This document shows positions 23,373 through 31,973 of a stretch of DNA of 37,649 nucleotides, one piece after another; the first letter of the stretch is position 1, and each line of letters opens with the position of its first letter. The DNA is from a virus. The stretch covers positions 1 through 37,649 of the IMG/VR virus record IMGVR_UViG_3300035703_000215, one strand, 5' to 3'. A program made the position numbers and the translations under genes. Under the pieces are notes generated by a model. It made no database searches. It was given only the letters and a program-made list of their open reading frames with translations, and was not told the DNA's origin.

Positions 23373-24678
23373 TCTTCAACTCCTCCATCGCAATATCTGA
23401 TACGGCACGCTTTTCGTGAAGGGCCGCCCAGATGCGTTCGTCAATTGTTTTTTCGGTAATCATCACATAGACCCACACCGCATGGGGCTGACCGCCGCGG
23501 TGCAACCGTCCGACCGTCTGTTCGTACAGTTCCAGCGACCACGGCAGCGACACGAACACCATGTGGCAGCCGCCGTGCTGGAGGTTCAGACCGTGGCCGG
23601 CAGACTTGGGATGCACCAGCAGCAGTTCGACCTTGCCGGCGTTCCACCGCTCAATCACGTCCTTGTCCTCAATGGTCTGGGCGTGCGGGAAGCGCCGGCG
23701 CAGTTCGGCCAGTTCCTCTTGGTAGTTGTACACCACGATGGTGTTGGCCCGTTGATTTTCCGCCAGCAGTTCCTCCAGCCGGTCAAACTTGTGGCTGCTG
23801 AACCAATGCACCGGCAGCGGCCCCTCGCGGTTGTAGACGAACCCTGACGCCATCTGTTGCAGCTTGGTCGTCACCGACGCGGCGTTTTGGGCGATGACGC
23901 GGTCTTCGCCAAACTTGACGACGTAGTCGCGCTTCATCTTTTCGTATGGCCCGCGATCCGCAAGCTGAACCCGCGTCTCGACGACGTGGCACGGCGGCAG
24001 CTTGTCCTTGTAATCGCCTGGGTCAAGCACGAACGTCGCCGGCTTGATCCGCTCCATCACCTGTTCCAGCGCGCCGGGTGCCGGCGTCCACTGGCCGAAG
24101 TCGCGGTTGACGCAGTGAAAGTACTGCTGGAGGAACGCGCCCTTGGCGCGGCCCAGCAAGCCTTGGTCGATGATCTTGCACTGACCGAACACATCCTCAA
24201 GGCCGTTCGACGTGAACGACCCGGTCAGACCCCACCGTATTGCCATCGTAGACATAAGTTTCTCCAGTGCTTTGAACCGCTTTCCGCTGGGGTTCTTCAG
24301 CCGCGTCAATTCGTCAAAGACAACGCCGTCGAAGCCGGTCAAATCTTCTAGCTTATCCAGGTTGTCGTAGTTGATGACGACAACGGACGCACCACTGTCA
24401 AGCGCCGCTTTACGCTGCGCCGGAGTGCCGACTGCCAGCGCGGGCGTGATGCCAGACCACTTCGGTGCCTCGACCGGCCACACGTCCGTACAGACGCGCT
24501 TGGGCGCGACCACCAGCCACCGCTTGACCAATCCATCGTTCAGCATCGCCTGCATGGCCGTCAGCGTGATCGCGGTCTTGCCCGCGCCGACCGGCGCAAG
24601 GATCATGGCGCGGTCGCGCTCGTACAGGAAGTCCGCCGCGTCGTCCTGGTACGGTCTCAAGCGAAGCGATTGGCCCAT
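23359..24678 (-). CDS. SNF2/DEAD-type DNA helicase
   Basis: A 439-residue superfamily 2 helicase. I chose ATG at 24678 (MGQSLRLRPYQDDAADFL); longer starts run through the VRR-NUC gene. Motif Q-like LRPYQ, Walker A LAPVGAGKT (K34), motif II VVFDELTRLKN (DEL in place of DEAH), motif III LTGSF, and motif VI QTVGRLHRGGQ are present in order. The short SNF2-like form is common in phage replication modules, where it probably remodels forks or recombination intermediates. It overlaps the VRR-NUC gene by 22 bases, and the two are often paired in phages, suggesting joint action. Confidence 0.9.
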   Translation of the reverse strand: MGQSLRLRPYQDDAADFLYERDRAMILAPVGAGKTAITLTAMQAMLNDGLVKRWLVVAPKRVCTDVWPVEAPKWSGITPALAVGTPAQRKAALDSGASVVVINYDNLDKLEDLTGFDGVVFDELTRLKNPSGKRFKALEKLMSTMAIRWGLTGSFTSNGLEDVFGQCKIIDQGLLGRAKGAFLQQYFHCVNRDFGQWTPAPGALEQVMERIKPATFVLDPGDYKDKLPPCHVVETRVQLADRGPYEKMKRDYVVKFGEDRVIAQNAASVTTKLQQMASGFVYNREGPLPVHWFSSHKFDRLEELLAENQRANTIVVYNYQEELAELRRRFPHAQTIEDKDVIERWNAGKVELLLVHPKSAGHGLNLQHGGCHMVFVSLPWSLELYEQTVGRLHRGGQPHAVWVYVMITEKTIDERIWAALHEKRAVSDIAMEELKNEQG

Positions 24679-24932
24679 GAATCCACGCCCTCCTTCGACC
24701 ACAGCACGGCGTAGTGCTGGCGCGCTGTCGCCATCTGTTCGGCAAATACCTCTTGCAGTGGCGACAGCCGCCCGCCGGGCTTCTTCATTTCCACAAACCA
24801 CGTCTGACCGTTCGGCAGGCAGGCGATGCGGTCAGCCACGCCCCGCTGCGTCACGCTGCGGAACTTGTAGCTGTAGCCGCCCAGCGCCTTCACGCGCTTC
24901 ACGAAGTAGGCTTCGATCTCTTTCTCGGTCAT
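24657..24932 (-). CDS. VRR-NUC domain nuclease
   Basis: A 91-residue stand-alone VRR-NUC protein of the PD-(D/E)XK fold. It shows the leading Glu (KEIEAYFVKRVKALGG), GVADRIACLP with the metal-binding Asp, FVEMKKPGGRLSPLQ with the E-x-K pair, and the conserved Gln. Viral members cut branched DNA such as Holliday junctions. The gene starts just downstream of a strong terminator and a possible promoter, and its 3' end overlaps the SNF2 helicase. AGGAT seven bases before the start may be the Shine-Dalgarno. Confidence 0.88.
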   Translation of the reverse strand: MTEKEIEAYFVKRVKALGGYSYKFRSVTQRGVADRIACLPNGQTWFVEMKKPGGRLSPLQEVFAEQMATARQHYAVLWSKEGVDSWANRFA

Positions 24933-24938
24933 GGCGCT

Positions 24939-24967
24939 ATCCTATGGGTGCAAACATTCTGTTGCAA
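24939..24967 (-). promoter_or_regulatory. Candidate promoter for VRR-NUC/helicase genes
   Basis: On the minus strand TTGCAA (24962-24967) is followed after 17 bases by TAGGAT (24939-24944), just downstream of the terminator at 24982-25017. The same TAGGAT overlaps the likely Shine-Dalgarno, so the -10 role is ambiguous. A promoter here would explain expression of genes placed after a terminator. Confidence 0.35.
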
Positions 24968-24981
24968 GAGCCAAGCAAAAA

Positions 24982-25017
24982 GAAACCCCCGGCGCAGTGA
25001 GGCACGCCGGGGGTTTC
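24982..25017 (-). terminator. Intrinsic terminator after primase-helicase
   Basis: A perfect 13-base stem: GAAACCCCCGGCG (24982-24994) pairs with CGCCGGGGGTTTC (25005-25017) around a 10-base loop. On the minus strand it is followed by TTTTT, and it begins six bases after the stop of the 790-residue primase-helicase gene. It is the strongest terminator in the window. It may cut the early transcript or act as an attenuator with read-through. Confidence 0.85.
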
Positions 25018-25022
25018 CGTCA

Positions 25023-27395
25023 TCAACCGCGCTGGTTTGGGGTGCGCTGTTGATGAATCCCTACCACCTTCGCCCCGGTGGTATCAATGTTTTCCACCAT
25101 CCGGCGAAGGTCGGATTTTGAATGCAGCCTCGCAACGTCGGGGACTGCGAAGATATGCCGCTTGGTGTGGAAGTCAGCCGACCCCAGACGCCCGCAGTCC
25201 ATCCAGCCCGCTTCCTTGAAGGCGTGCAGCAATGCCGCTTGCGGCACTTTGACGCCCGCCGGAACCTTACCTTCTGTGACCAAAAGATCACACAGCTTGT
25301 GAAACGGGCCGCCGACAACGCCCGACGCAAACGGCCCGACGCGCAGGCGCATCATATCGACCAAGTAGCTCTCGGCTACACTCATGCCCTGCTCGACCAT
25401 GTTCAGCTTCCACTCGGTCACCGGCGGCGCGGCGGCAGGGTTGAACGCCGACACGTCCCGCAAGTGCAGCCAGGCCCCAATCTTCTCGTAGCCGCCGGCC
25501 TTGTACCAATCCCACAGCACCGCCGCTTCGTCGGGGTGCATCCGCGGTGCGCGTGACCACACGCAGAACCAGCGGCGATCCTGCGTCGGCAGCGTGATCG
25601 GCAGCGGGTCGTTCGTAAACGCGATCACCTGAACCCGGTTGAGCATCTCGTAGGGGTGCAGCCCCTTGCGGTTGATGATCAACGTTTCCGGTGGTGCGGC
25701 GATGATCGGCTTGAGTTTGTTGGCCAGCGCCCGGCGCTCCCTTGCCTCCGGTTCGCGCAGTTCGTTCAGGATCAGGATTTCAGCCTCTAGGTTGTAACCC
25801 CACTGGCTGTTGATCTCGCCCGTCTCAATGATCGACCTGTTGTGCTGGTGCTTGCCGCCGATGGCCCACAAGAACGGCGCCCACATGGTGTCCTTGCCGC
25901 TGCCTTCGTCGCCGCCGTGCAGCACCGCGTGGTTGATCTTCACGTTCGGGTGCTGAACCTTGTACGCCATCACGTCAAAGATATGCTCAAGTTCGGACGG
26001 CTCCTCAATCAGACTGCGGCAGTGATCCAGCCACGGCGTGACCTGTGCGTCACTGACTGACACCGTGGCGCTCATGTCGGGGCGGGCGTTGACCCAGCGG
26101 TTGCCGTAGACCAGCCCGTCGCGCGCCACCAGCACGTCCTCGCCGGCGGCGTAGGTGATGCCGGTCAGCGCCTTCGCGCCAAACTCCTGCCGGCGTTCGT
26201 CAAAGTAGACCGACGCAGCGACCTGGCGTTTGCTGTTGTGGATCGACCGGCAGTCGATGTGGCGGAACAGCGCGTTGAACACCTGACGCGGCACTTCTTG
26301 GCGCGTCACCATGTCGAAGTAGCTGTCGTCGGACTGGACGTAGGCGAAGCGGTCGAACCACTCGGTCTTGGTCAGCCGCCCGGCTTCCTTGCGCTCGACC
26401 TCCTTGACGGTGATGGCGGCCTGATCGGGAAACGCTTCGGTCGGCATAATCTTTTCAGCCATCAGCTTCATGCGTTCGGCGATCAATTCGTCCCGCAGCC
26501 CCGGCGTCACGGTCGGCCCACCGTTCTCCGACACCCACTTCAGGAACGTCGCGCTGGTCAGGTGCTGGCAGTGGCCATGATAGCAGCAGTAGGAGCGATC
26601 CAGCGGCTTGTAGCGGCCCTCGATGCCGCCGTCCGAGTGTTCGGCATGGTTCGGGCAGACGACGCCGCACCAGCCCTCGTTGTTGACCCGCGACAGCACC
26701 ATGCTGTTGTCCGACAGCCACGCCAGCACGTTGTCTTGGCCGGTGTCGCGTATCTTGATGCTCTTGATCTCGGCGGTGTCCGCTTCCGGCGGCACCACGT
26801 CCAGTGCCTTGCACACGTCATCCAGCGTGTACTCGCGGTCGGGGTGGAACTCGACCAGCCGCGCCTCGAAGTTGTTCCGCCCCCGCTTCAGGTTGACGCT
26901 GCCGGGGATGCGGCAGTTGCGGACGGCGTTGGTCGCGCCTGGGTCAGTGTAGCCCGCGTCGGCGATGGCGGTGATGGCCGCGGTGAAGTCAGCCTTGGAC
27001 GGCTGTTCGCTGAAGGCGTAGCCCCACTGGAACGACCCTTCGGACGTTTCCATGATCCACGTCGGGGCCAACGGCGGCTCCTTGGACTTGGTGCCGATGT
27101 CGTCCAGCATCATGAACAGGACATACTCGACGTTCTCGGACTTGGCCGATGGCTTGCCGTCCACGAAGCGGTCAACGATGAACGACCCGGTGTTGACGTA
27201 CCATGCGTCGCCCGGCTTGATGTTGGCCTTGGCCGGCAGGAACGACGGGAAGGTGGCCTTCGGCGCCCCATCGCCGTGGTAGACCATCTCGCCGCCGACC
27301 AGCGTCGGCTTCTGCTTCAGCAGCAGCGCCGTCTCGCCCGTCTCAAACGCCAACCCAGTGACGTATTCGATAAACTTGGTGCGATCCTCACTCAT
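25023..27395 (-). CDS. Primase-helicase (AEP-like N-terminus, D5-like helicase)
   Basis: A 790-residue replication protein. Residues ~30-175 resemble archaeo-eukaryotic/RepB-type primases (MLDDIGTK with D98 and D99; GSFQWGYAF; DPGATNAVRNCRIPGSVNLK). A Cys/His cluster follows at residues 243-276 (CGVVCPNHAEH, CCYHGHC), probably zinc-binding. The C-terminal half is a superfamily 3-type helicase: HGGDEGSGKDTMW (Walker A, K501), LILNELREPEARERR (Walker B-like) and FTNDPLPITLPTQDRRW (sensor and Arg finger). It would prime and unwind DNA for the phage polymerase. The gene ends at a strong terminator and starts four bases after the polymerase stop. Confidence 0.85.
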   Translation of the reverse strand: MSEDRTKFIEYVTGLAFETGETALLLKQKPTLVGGEMVYHGDGAPKATFPSFLPAKANIKPGDAWYVNTGSFIVDRFVDGKPSAKSENVEYVLFMMLDDIGTKSKEPPLAPTWIMETSEGSFQWGYAFSEQPSKADFTAAITAIADAGYTDPGATNAVRNCRIPGSVNLKRGRNNFEARLVEFHPDREYTLDDVCKALDVVPPEADTAEIKSIKIRDTGQDNVLAWLSDNSMVLSRVNNEGWCGVVCPNHAEHSDGGIEGRYKPLDRSYCCYHGHCQHLTSATFLKWVSENGGPTVTPGLRDELIAERMKLMAEKIMPTEAFPDQAAITVKEVERKEAGRLTKTEWFDRFAYVQSDDSYFDMVTRQEVPRQVFNALFRHIDCRSIHNSKRQVAASVYFDERRQEFGAKALTGITYAAGEDVLVARDGLVYGNRWVNARPDMSATVSVSDAQVTPWLDHCRSLIEEPSELEHIFDVMAYKVQHPNVKINHAVLHGGDEGSGKDTMWAPFLWAIGGKHQHNRSIIETGEINSQWGYNLEAEILILNELREPEARERRALANKLKPIIAAPPETLIINRKGLHPYEMLNRVQVIAFTNDPLPITLPTQDRRWFCVWSRAPRMHPDEAAVLWDWYKAGGYEKIGAWLHLRDVSAFNPAAAPPVTEWKLNMVEQGMSVAESYLVDMMRLRVGPFASGVVGGPFHKLCDLLVTEGKVPAGVKVPQAALLHAFKEAGWMDCGRLGSADFHTKRHIFAVPDVARLHSKSDLRRMVENIDTTGAKVVGIHQQRTPNQRG

Positions 27396-27398
27396 CGC

Positions 27399-29369
27399 TC
27401 AACCCTTTCCATAACGTTGCATGATAGCCACTTCCGCGTTCAGCGGCAGGCCAGCGGCCCAGAGCGGCGGTGTACACATGATCTTGACCAGCGCGGCGGC
27501 GGCGTCCTCGGCGGTGCTGGCGTCGGTCTCCAGCACGATTTCGTCGTGGACGTGCAGCACTACGTCGAACCCTTCTTCCTCCAACCGCCGCAGCGCGTGC
27601 CGCAGCAGATCGTTGGCGATGGCCTGTGTGATGTTTTCGCAGGCCAGACCGCGCCACAGGCGGGCGCGGGGCCATTCCTTTGCGTCAGCGGCGGGCTTCC
27701 ACGCCGCCTTGGCGTATGTGATGTTGCCCTCCTCATCGAAGCGGGCGAACGGGTAGCATAGCACACGGCCTGACGGCAGTGCATACCAAAGATGCTGCTT
27801 GTCGTATAAATATGTCACGCGGCCCGCGGCGATCTCTTTGCCTGGGTGGCGCATGGCACCGGTGTACGCCCGCTCCAGCGCCGTCCAGTAGTTGACCGAC
27901 CACGGGTTCGCCCGGCGCCAGCCATCCACCATCTTGCGGCTGTCGCTCTCGGTCAGGATGACGTTGTAGATGCGGCCCATGCTGGCGAAGGCACCCACAC
28001 CGCCGGCGAAGCCGCAGGCCAACTCCTGCACCTTGCCGATCTGACGCTGTTCCTTGTCCACGTCATCATAGCGGACGTGGAAGGTTGCTGCGGCGTTGTG
28101 CTTGTACACGTCCTCGCCGCGCGCGAAGATGCCCAGCTTCTCTGCACCGCTGTTAGTGTTCGACGCCCAGGGCGTCACCCGCGCCTCAATGGCGGCCCAA
28201 TCGGCCACCACCAGTCGCTTGCCTTCAGGAGCCATCAGCGCCGGGCGCAGCATCCCCTTCAGCACGTCGGTGATCCGGCGTCCGAACTGCGGTACGATCT
28301 TGTGACCGCGCACCATTGCCTGCCGTGCTAGTGCAGGGTCGTCGGCGCATCGTCGTGGGAAATTATGAACTTGCAGTCCAAATGATGAAGCGCGGCCTGT
28401 AGCACTACCTCCAGCGAATACGAACGCTCCTCTAACTCGTTGATCCTCATCGTCTGAGAGCGCAGCCGCGCGCGCAAACTTTGCAACTGACGACGCCCAT
28501 AGGTCGTCTGCACATTGGATAACTTCAGCGACGACGGGCGGTACTTCATCGGGGTTTTCCTCTGCCAGAGCCAACAGATTGAAGCGGACGTTCTTGTCGA
28601 TTGATAGCTTGGGTTCGCCGTCCTTGTAAACCGTCGCCAGTTTGAGCGCCTGCGGCCCGACACGATCCAGCACCCACGCCCGCATCTTGGGGCTGCGCAC
28701 GGACGTGATCTCGCCGCCGGTGGCCTCCTCGACCGTCTGCTGGATGTCAGTAGACTCGGCGTCGGCGTACTGCACGGCAGCCAGCGCCAGCGGGCGATCC
28801 AGCAGCACGCCGCGGTCGTTGATGCGCTCGTTGACGTGGTAGTCGCGCAACTCATCAGCAGACAGCGGGCGCTGCGCTTGGCTGACGGCGCGCATGGCGC
28901 GCACATCGCTCTCGCAGTAGGCGACCATCTCAGCCATCAGGCCGGGGTCGTCGCGGAAGGTGCCATCCGCCTGCGGGATCGACAGCAGCCTGATCAATTG
29001 TGATCCGCGGTGATCTTTTTTCATGGACGCGCCAGCGAAGCGGCCCACATCCTCCAGGCTGCCCGGCGCGCAGTTGGCGCGGGCTTGCGCTGCGGTGCAG
29101 TAGAACTGCTCTAGCGCGTAGTCGATCTGTAGGACGTACCAGCACACCAGCCGCTCGAACGCGGCGTTGTGCGCCCGTATCTGGCCGGTGTGGTGGCGCA
29201 CGTCAGCCGGGAACGGCTGACCTGGCAGCCATGTCCGCACGTCATCATCGTCGAAGGCGTAGGACATACACAGCACGTCGGTGCTGGCGTCCTGCGCGTA
29301 GTTGTAGACGCCCTTCGCCGGCAAGTCACAGCGGCTGCGCGTCTCGAAATCGAGCCATAGGATGCTCAT
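27399..29369 (-). CDS. DNA polymerase I, family A, with 3'-5' exonuclease
   Basis: A 656-residue polymerase without a 5' nuclease domain. Exonuclease motifs: LDFET (D7, E9), AHNAAFE (N68) and YCESDV (D155). Polymerase motifs: GRASSFGLQVHNFPR, motif A VVADWAAIEARV (D390), the O-helix EQRQIGKVQELACGFAGG (R442, K446) and motif C HVHDEI (H608, D609). Alignment with E. coli Pol I puts L450 at position 762 and F454 at 766. The gene is intact. Its start overlaps the stop of the PAPS-reductase-like gene (ATGA). It replicates the phage genome together with the primase-helicase next door. Confidence 0.94.
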   Translation of the reverse strand: MSILWLDFETRSRCDLPAKGVYNYAQDASTDVLCMSYAFDDDDVRTWLPGQPFPADVRHHTGQIRAHNAAFERLVCWYVLQIDYALEQFYCTAAQARANCAPGSLEDVGRFAGASMKKDHRGSQLIRLLSIPQADGTFRDDPGLMAEMVAYCESDVRAMRAVSQAQRPLSADELRDYHVNERINDRGVLLDRPLALAAVQYADAESTDIQQTVEEATGGEITSVRSPKMRAWVLDRVGPQALKLATVYKDGEPKLSIDKNVRFNLLALAEENPDEVPPVVAEVIQCADDLWASSVAKFARAAALSDDEDQRVRGAFVFAGGSATGRASSFGLQVHNFPRRCADDPALARQAMVRGHKIVPQFGRRITDVLKGMLRPALMAPEGKRLVVADWAAIEARVTPWASNTNSGAEKLGIFARGEDVYKHNAAATFHVRYDDVDKEQRQIGKVQELACGFAGGVGAFASMGRIYNVILTESDSRKMVDGWRRANPWSVNYWTALERAYTGAMRHPGKEIAAGRVTYLYDKQHLWYALPSGRVLCYPFARFDEEGNITYAKAAWKPAADAKEWPRARLWRGLACENITQAIANDLLRHALRRLEEEGFDVVLHVHDEIVLETDASTAEDAAAALVKIMCTPPLWAAGLPLNAEVAIMQRYGKG

Positions 29370-30121
29370 GGCTTTTCTTCGCAGAAGATGCCGCAGTCAA
29401 TATCCATGCTTTTCATCGACCGGCCCTTGGCCGCAGGGTCTAACTCATCAAGAAATACCCGGCGGTTGTCCACGCGAACCAGCCGCGCGCCCAACCGCCG
29501 CGATTGTTCGGCGCGATCCTGAAACACGTCAGGGTGCTGCTGGCGGACGTGGTTCCAATATGTCGGCGACGTGGCCTTCACACACCCGATGCAGTTAGCG
29601 TTGGGGTAGCCCATACGATACACACGCGGCAGCGTAAGGCCCGCGTCCTGCAAGATGGCGTAGCAATCGTTTTTGGTCACGCCGTTGTCTATCAGCACCG
29701 GCAAGACGTTGCTGCGCTCGGTCAGGACAAACCTGTCGTGCCGCGTCTTTTCGTCGGCGGTGAACCCCAAGACGTGCCAGTCGGCGCGGTTCTCCGCTTC
29801 CCAATCCTGCCGCGCCCGCTTCTTTAGTTCTATCGTGCAGGGCGCGCCCTTCGGGCCGCTCATGAACGAACGCTGCTCCCACACATCGCGCGCAGATTGC
29901 AGCGGGTAGCGCCGCGCTGCGACCGTCTCAATCTCGACGCCAAGCCAGGCTTGAACGTCCAAGAGAAACCGCCGGTTGTCGGCGTCCTCCTCCACCACAG
30001 GGTTGTTTAGGATGCGGATGCGCGCTGTGCTGGCGTACTTGTCCAGCGTCAGCTTGGCAGCGACCGCGCTTGCTGCGCCGCATGAAAACCACACGGCGAT
30101 AACGTCATCATTATTGATCAT
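29366..30121 (-). CDS. PAPS reductase-like PP-loop protein
   Basis: A 251-residue adenine nucleotide alpha-hydrolase-type protein. The PP-loop is a variant, WFSCGAASAVAAK (residues 11-23), where SCGAAS replaces the usual SGGxDS. Later segments GVTKNDCYAILQDAGLTLPR and NANCIGCVKATSP carry a Cys pair, and Cys residues recur at the C-terminus (DCGIFC). Phages encode this family widely; relatives act in sulfate reduction, tRNA thiolation and DNA phosphorothioation (DndC). No other dnd genes are seen. Location upstream of the polymerase suggests a nucleic-acid or nucleotide role, but the substrate is unknown. Confidence 0.82.
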   Translation of the reverse strand: MINNDDVIAVWFSCGAASAVAAKLTLDKYASTARIRILNNPVVEEDADNRRFLLDVQAWLGVEIETVAARRYPLQSARDVWEQRSFMSGPKGAPCTIELKKRARQDWEAENRADWHVLGFTADEKTRHDRFVLTERSNVLPVLIDNGVTKNDCYAILQDAGLTLPRVYRMGYPNANCIGCVKATSPTYWNHVRQQHPDVFQDRAEQSRRLGARLVRVDNRRVFLDELDPAAKGRSMKSMDIDCGIFCEEKP

Positions 30122-30148
30122 CAGGATGCCTCACTTCATCCGCTACTA

Positions 30149-30174
30149 GCCGGGGCGGCCCAATCCGCCCCGGC
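30149..30174. other. GC-rich intergenic hairpin
   Basis: GCCGGGGCGG (30149-30158) and CCGCCCCGGC (30165-30174) form a perfect 10-base stem with a 6-base loop, between the unknown protein gene (stop at 30189) and the PAPS-reductase-like gene (start at 30121). No T run follows on the minus strand. It may process or stabilise mRNA, or attenuate transcription of the polymerase genes. Confidence 0.55.
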
Positions 30175-30188
30175 GTTCGCTGCCCAGT

Positions 30189-30836
30189 TTACACGCGGCG
30201 CCGGCGGCGCGGTGCGTCTTCAGCCGGGACTTCCGCTTCCTCGGCGTCTTCCTCCGCCGGGGCCGCGTCCATGCCCGACCACTTCACGATGTCGAACACC
30301 GGCGTGAAGATGCGGCCATAGCTCTTGTGCTGGTAGTGTTCCTTCTTGAGGCGCACCACCGGCACGGGCTTGTCCTGATCCTTGTCCACCTGTTCAGCGA
30401 TGGCCACGGCCAGGCCCTGCACGGCGCGCTTACCGCCGACGCTGGTCACGCTGTAGCGGACTTGCAGGCCCTCGTCCTCACCGTTCGTGCAGGCCAGCGT
30501 CATGCCGATCTGCATTTCCCAGCCGCGCTTGGCGGATGGCGGCGCGGGGTCGAGTTCCGGCAGCGGCTCGGAGACGCTGACCATCTTCTCGGCCAGCACT
30601 TCACCGTCGCCCCAAGCGATGTAGCCGTGGACGAACGAAAACGGATTGACGGCCCACAGGCTGTCATCCTCGACCTCGGTCTGATCGGCACCGAACACCC
30701 AGTGGCCGGTTTTGTCCATCTTCAGGATGGCCATCCCGCCAGCACCAGCCGACGATTCGATAGAGCGCAGCGCGGACGCCAGAGACTTAACAGACGGCAG
30801 ATTGGAGCCGCCAAACTTGGAGAGTTCATTCGACAT
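30189..30836 (-). CDS. Replication-module protein of unknown function (candidate DNA-binding)
   Basis: A 215-residue protein lying between the nuclease and the PAPS-reductase-like gene. It has a central beta-rich domain (GGMAILKMDKTGHWVFGADQ, NPFSFVHGYIAWGDGEVLAE, GWEMQIGMTLAC). An acidic C-terminal linker (EEDAEEAEVPAED) is followed by a basic end, RRRRRV. Proteins in this position in other phages are often single-strand DNA-binding or recombination proteins, and the linker fits that loosely. I do not recognise the family. The leader AAGGGAACACGATA resembles the repeated leader of the small early genes. Confidence 0.6.
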   Translation of the reverse strand: MSNELSKFGGSNLPSVKSLASALRSIESSAGAGGMAILKMDKTGHWVFGADQTEVEDDSLWAVNPFSFVHGYIAWGDGEVLAEKMVSVSEPLPELDPAPPSAKRGWEMQIGMTLACTNGEDEGLQVRYSVTSVGGKRAVQGLAVAIAEQVDKDQDKPVPVVRLKKEHYQHKSYGRIFTPVFDIVKWSGMDAAPAEEDAEEAEVPAEDAPRRRRRV

Positions 30837-30848
30837 TATCGTGTTCCC

Positions 30849-31970
30849 TTACTGGATTTTGGCCATTGCCTTCTTAAGCGTATGGCCGATTTGCAACACC
30901 GCAGGTCGGGGGTCATTCCCCGGTGCCAACGTGTTACCTGTGGAGACGGCCACCACCAGGTCAGCCGGCAATTCGATCTTCATCTTCTTCAGCGCCTTGT
31001 CGGCCACCGCGGGCGTGATTGCCTTCGGTTCGCCCCACGCTTCAACGCCTACGCTAGACAGGAAGGCCACAGCCTTATCCTCATCCGCCCACTGGCGGGT
31101 GGCGCGCTTCGGCACCAGCTTCCAGTCACCCACCGGCTTGCCTTCGGTCAGCATCTGCTGCGCCAGCGCCTGCAAGCCTGCGATGAAATCTTCGACCAGC
31201 GGCACCTGATCCAGATAGTGCGCGATCTGATCCACCGGCAGCGCGTCCAGCTTGGTCGCCAGCAGGCGATCCACGGCGCCGGTCATCACCGGACAGACAG
31301 GCTTAGCCGCGCACCACTTGCAGTGGTCACCAGCGGCCAGCGGTGCGTCGGGCTTCAACGCGCGGGTGACGGCGGCTTTCAGGTCAGCTTCAAAGGTCTT
31401 GATGCGTTCGACCGTGGTCACCCACCGCTTGACGCTGGGTGGCTGCACGATGATCAATTCGACTTCCTGCACGCCCTCGAACACCCACTTCGTGGCATCC
31501 GTCCGCATCGCGGCGGCGGCGTAGAACATCAACTGCGCGTTTTCTTCTGCGCCCACAGGAATGCCGTCACCGAATTTCCAATCCAGCACAACAGCGCGCC
31601 AACCAATGCGGCCCAGAAAATCAGTACTACCAAAAACGTCAGGCAGATAATCGCCAAACCCCACCCGGCTTTCGACAGCATATTCCATCCTTCCCTCTGG
31701 GTCGATCTCATCCAGCGCGGCCAGCGCCGGGCGCAGCTTGCGCTCGATCAGGTCGTCGTCCAGCGTAATGCCCTCATAGGTGCGCCCCAGAAAGGCTTCT
31801 GGCGGGCGGTTCTTATCCAGCACGTCCGCGATGGTGTCGTGCAGCAGCGTTCCCTCATTGGCGTAACTGCTGCTTGGCTGCGGTGGCATCTGAGCCACCA
31901 GCGCCACGCTGCCTGGGCAGGCGATGACGCGCTTGGCGGTCGATCCGCCGACGATCCTACTGTGTTGCAT
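30849..31970 (-). CDS. PD-(D/E)XK nuclease, DUF2800-like (Cas4/RecB type)
   Basis: A 373-residue nuclease-like protein. The N-terminus RVIACPGSVAL and ANEGTLLHD (conserved His) are followed by VFGSTDFLGRIGWRAVVLDW and KFGDG, which contain the metal-binding D and the D-x-K pair. HCKWCAAKPVCPVM at about residue 235 is a Cys cluster of the kind found in Cas4/AddB-like enzymes, though the full four-Cys iron-sulfur set is not certain. Such DUF2800 proteins accompany phage replication genes and probably trim DNA ends for recombination. AAGGACAG precedes the start. Confidence 0.82.
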   Translation of the reverse strand: MQHSRIVGGSTAKRVIACPGSVALVAQMPPQPSSSYANEGTLLHDTIADVLDKNRPPEAFLGRTYEGITLDDDLIERKLRPALAALDEIDPEGRMEYAVESRVGFGDYLPDVFGSTDFLGRIGWRAVVLDWKFGDGIPVGAEENAQLMFYAAAAMRTDATKWVFEGVQEVELIIVQPPSVKRWVTTVERIKTFEADLKAAVTRALKPDAPLAAGDHCKWCAAKPVCPVMTGAVDRLLATKLDALPVDQIAHYLDQVPLVEDFIAGLQALAQQMLTEGKPVGDWKLVPKRATRQWADEDKAVAFLSSVGVEAWGEPKAITPAVADKALKKMKIELPADLVVAVSTGNTLAPGNDPRPAVLQIGHTLKKAMAKIQ

Positions 31971-31973
31971 CGT

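Noticed and set aside
26238-27761. 507-residue open frame on the plus strand
   Set aside because: It is antisense to the primase-helicase and polymerase, both of which show full motif sets, so it is a shadow frame.
28328-28906. Alternative minus-strand frame inside the polymerase
   Set aside because: I considered a polymerase frameshift here, but the polymerase frame is open from end to end with exonuclease and polymerase motifs in order.
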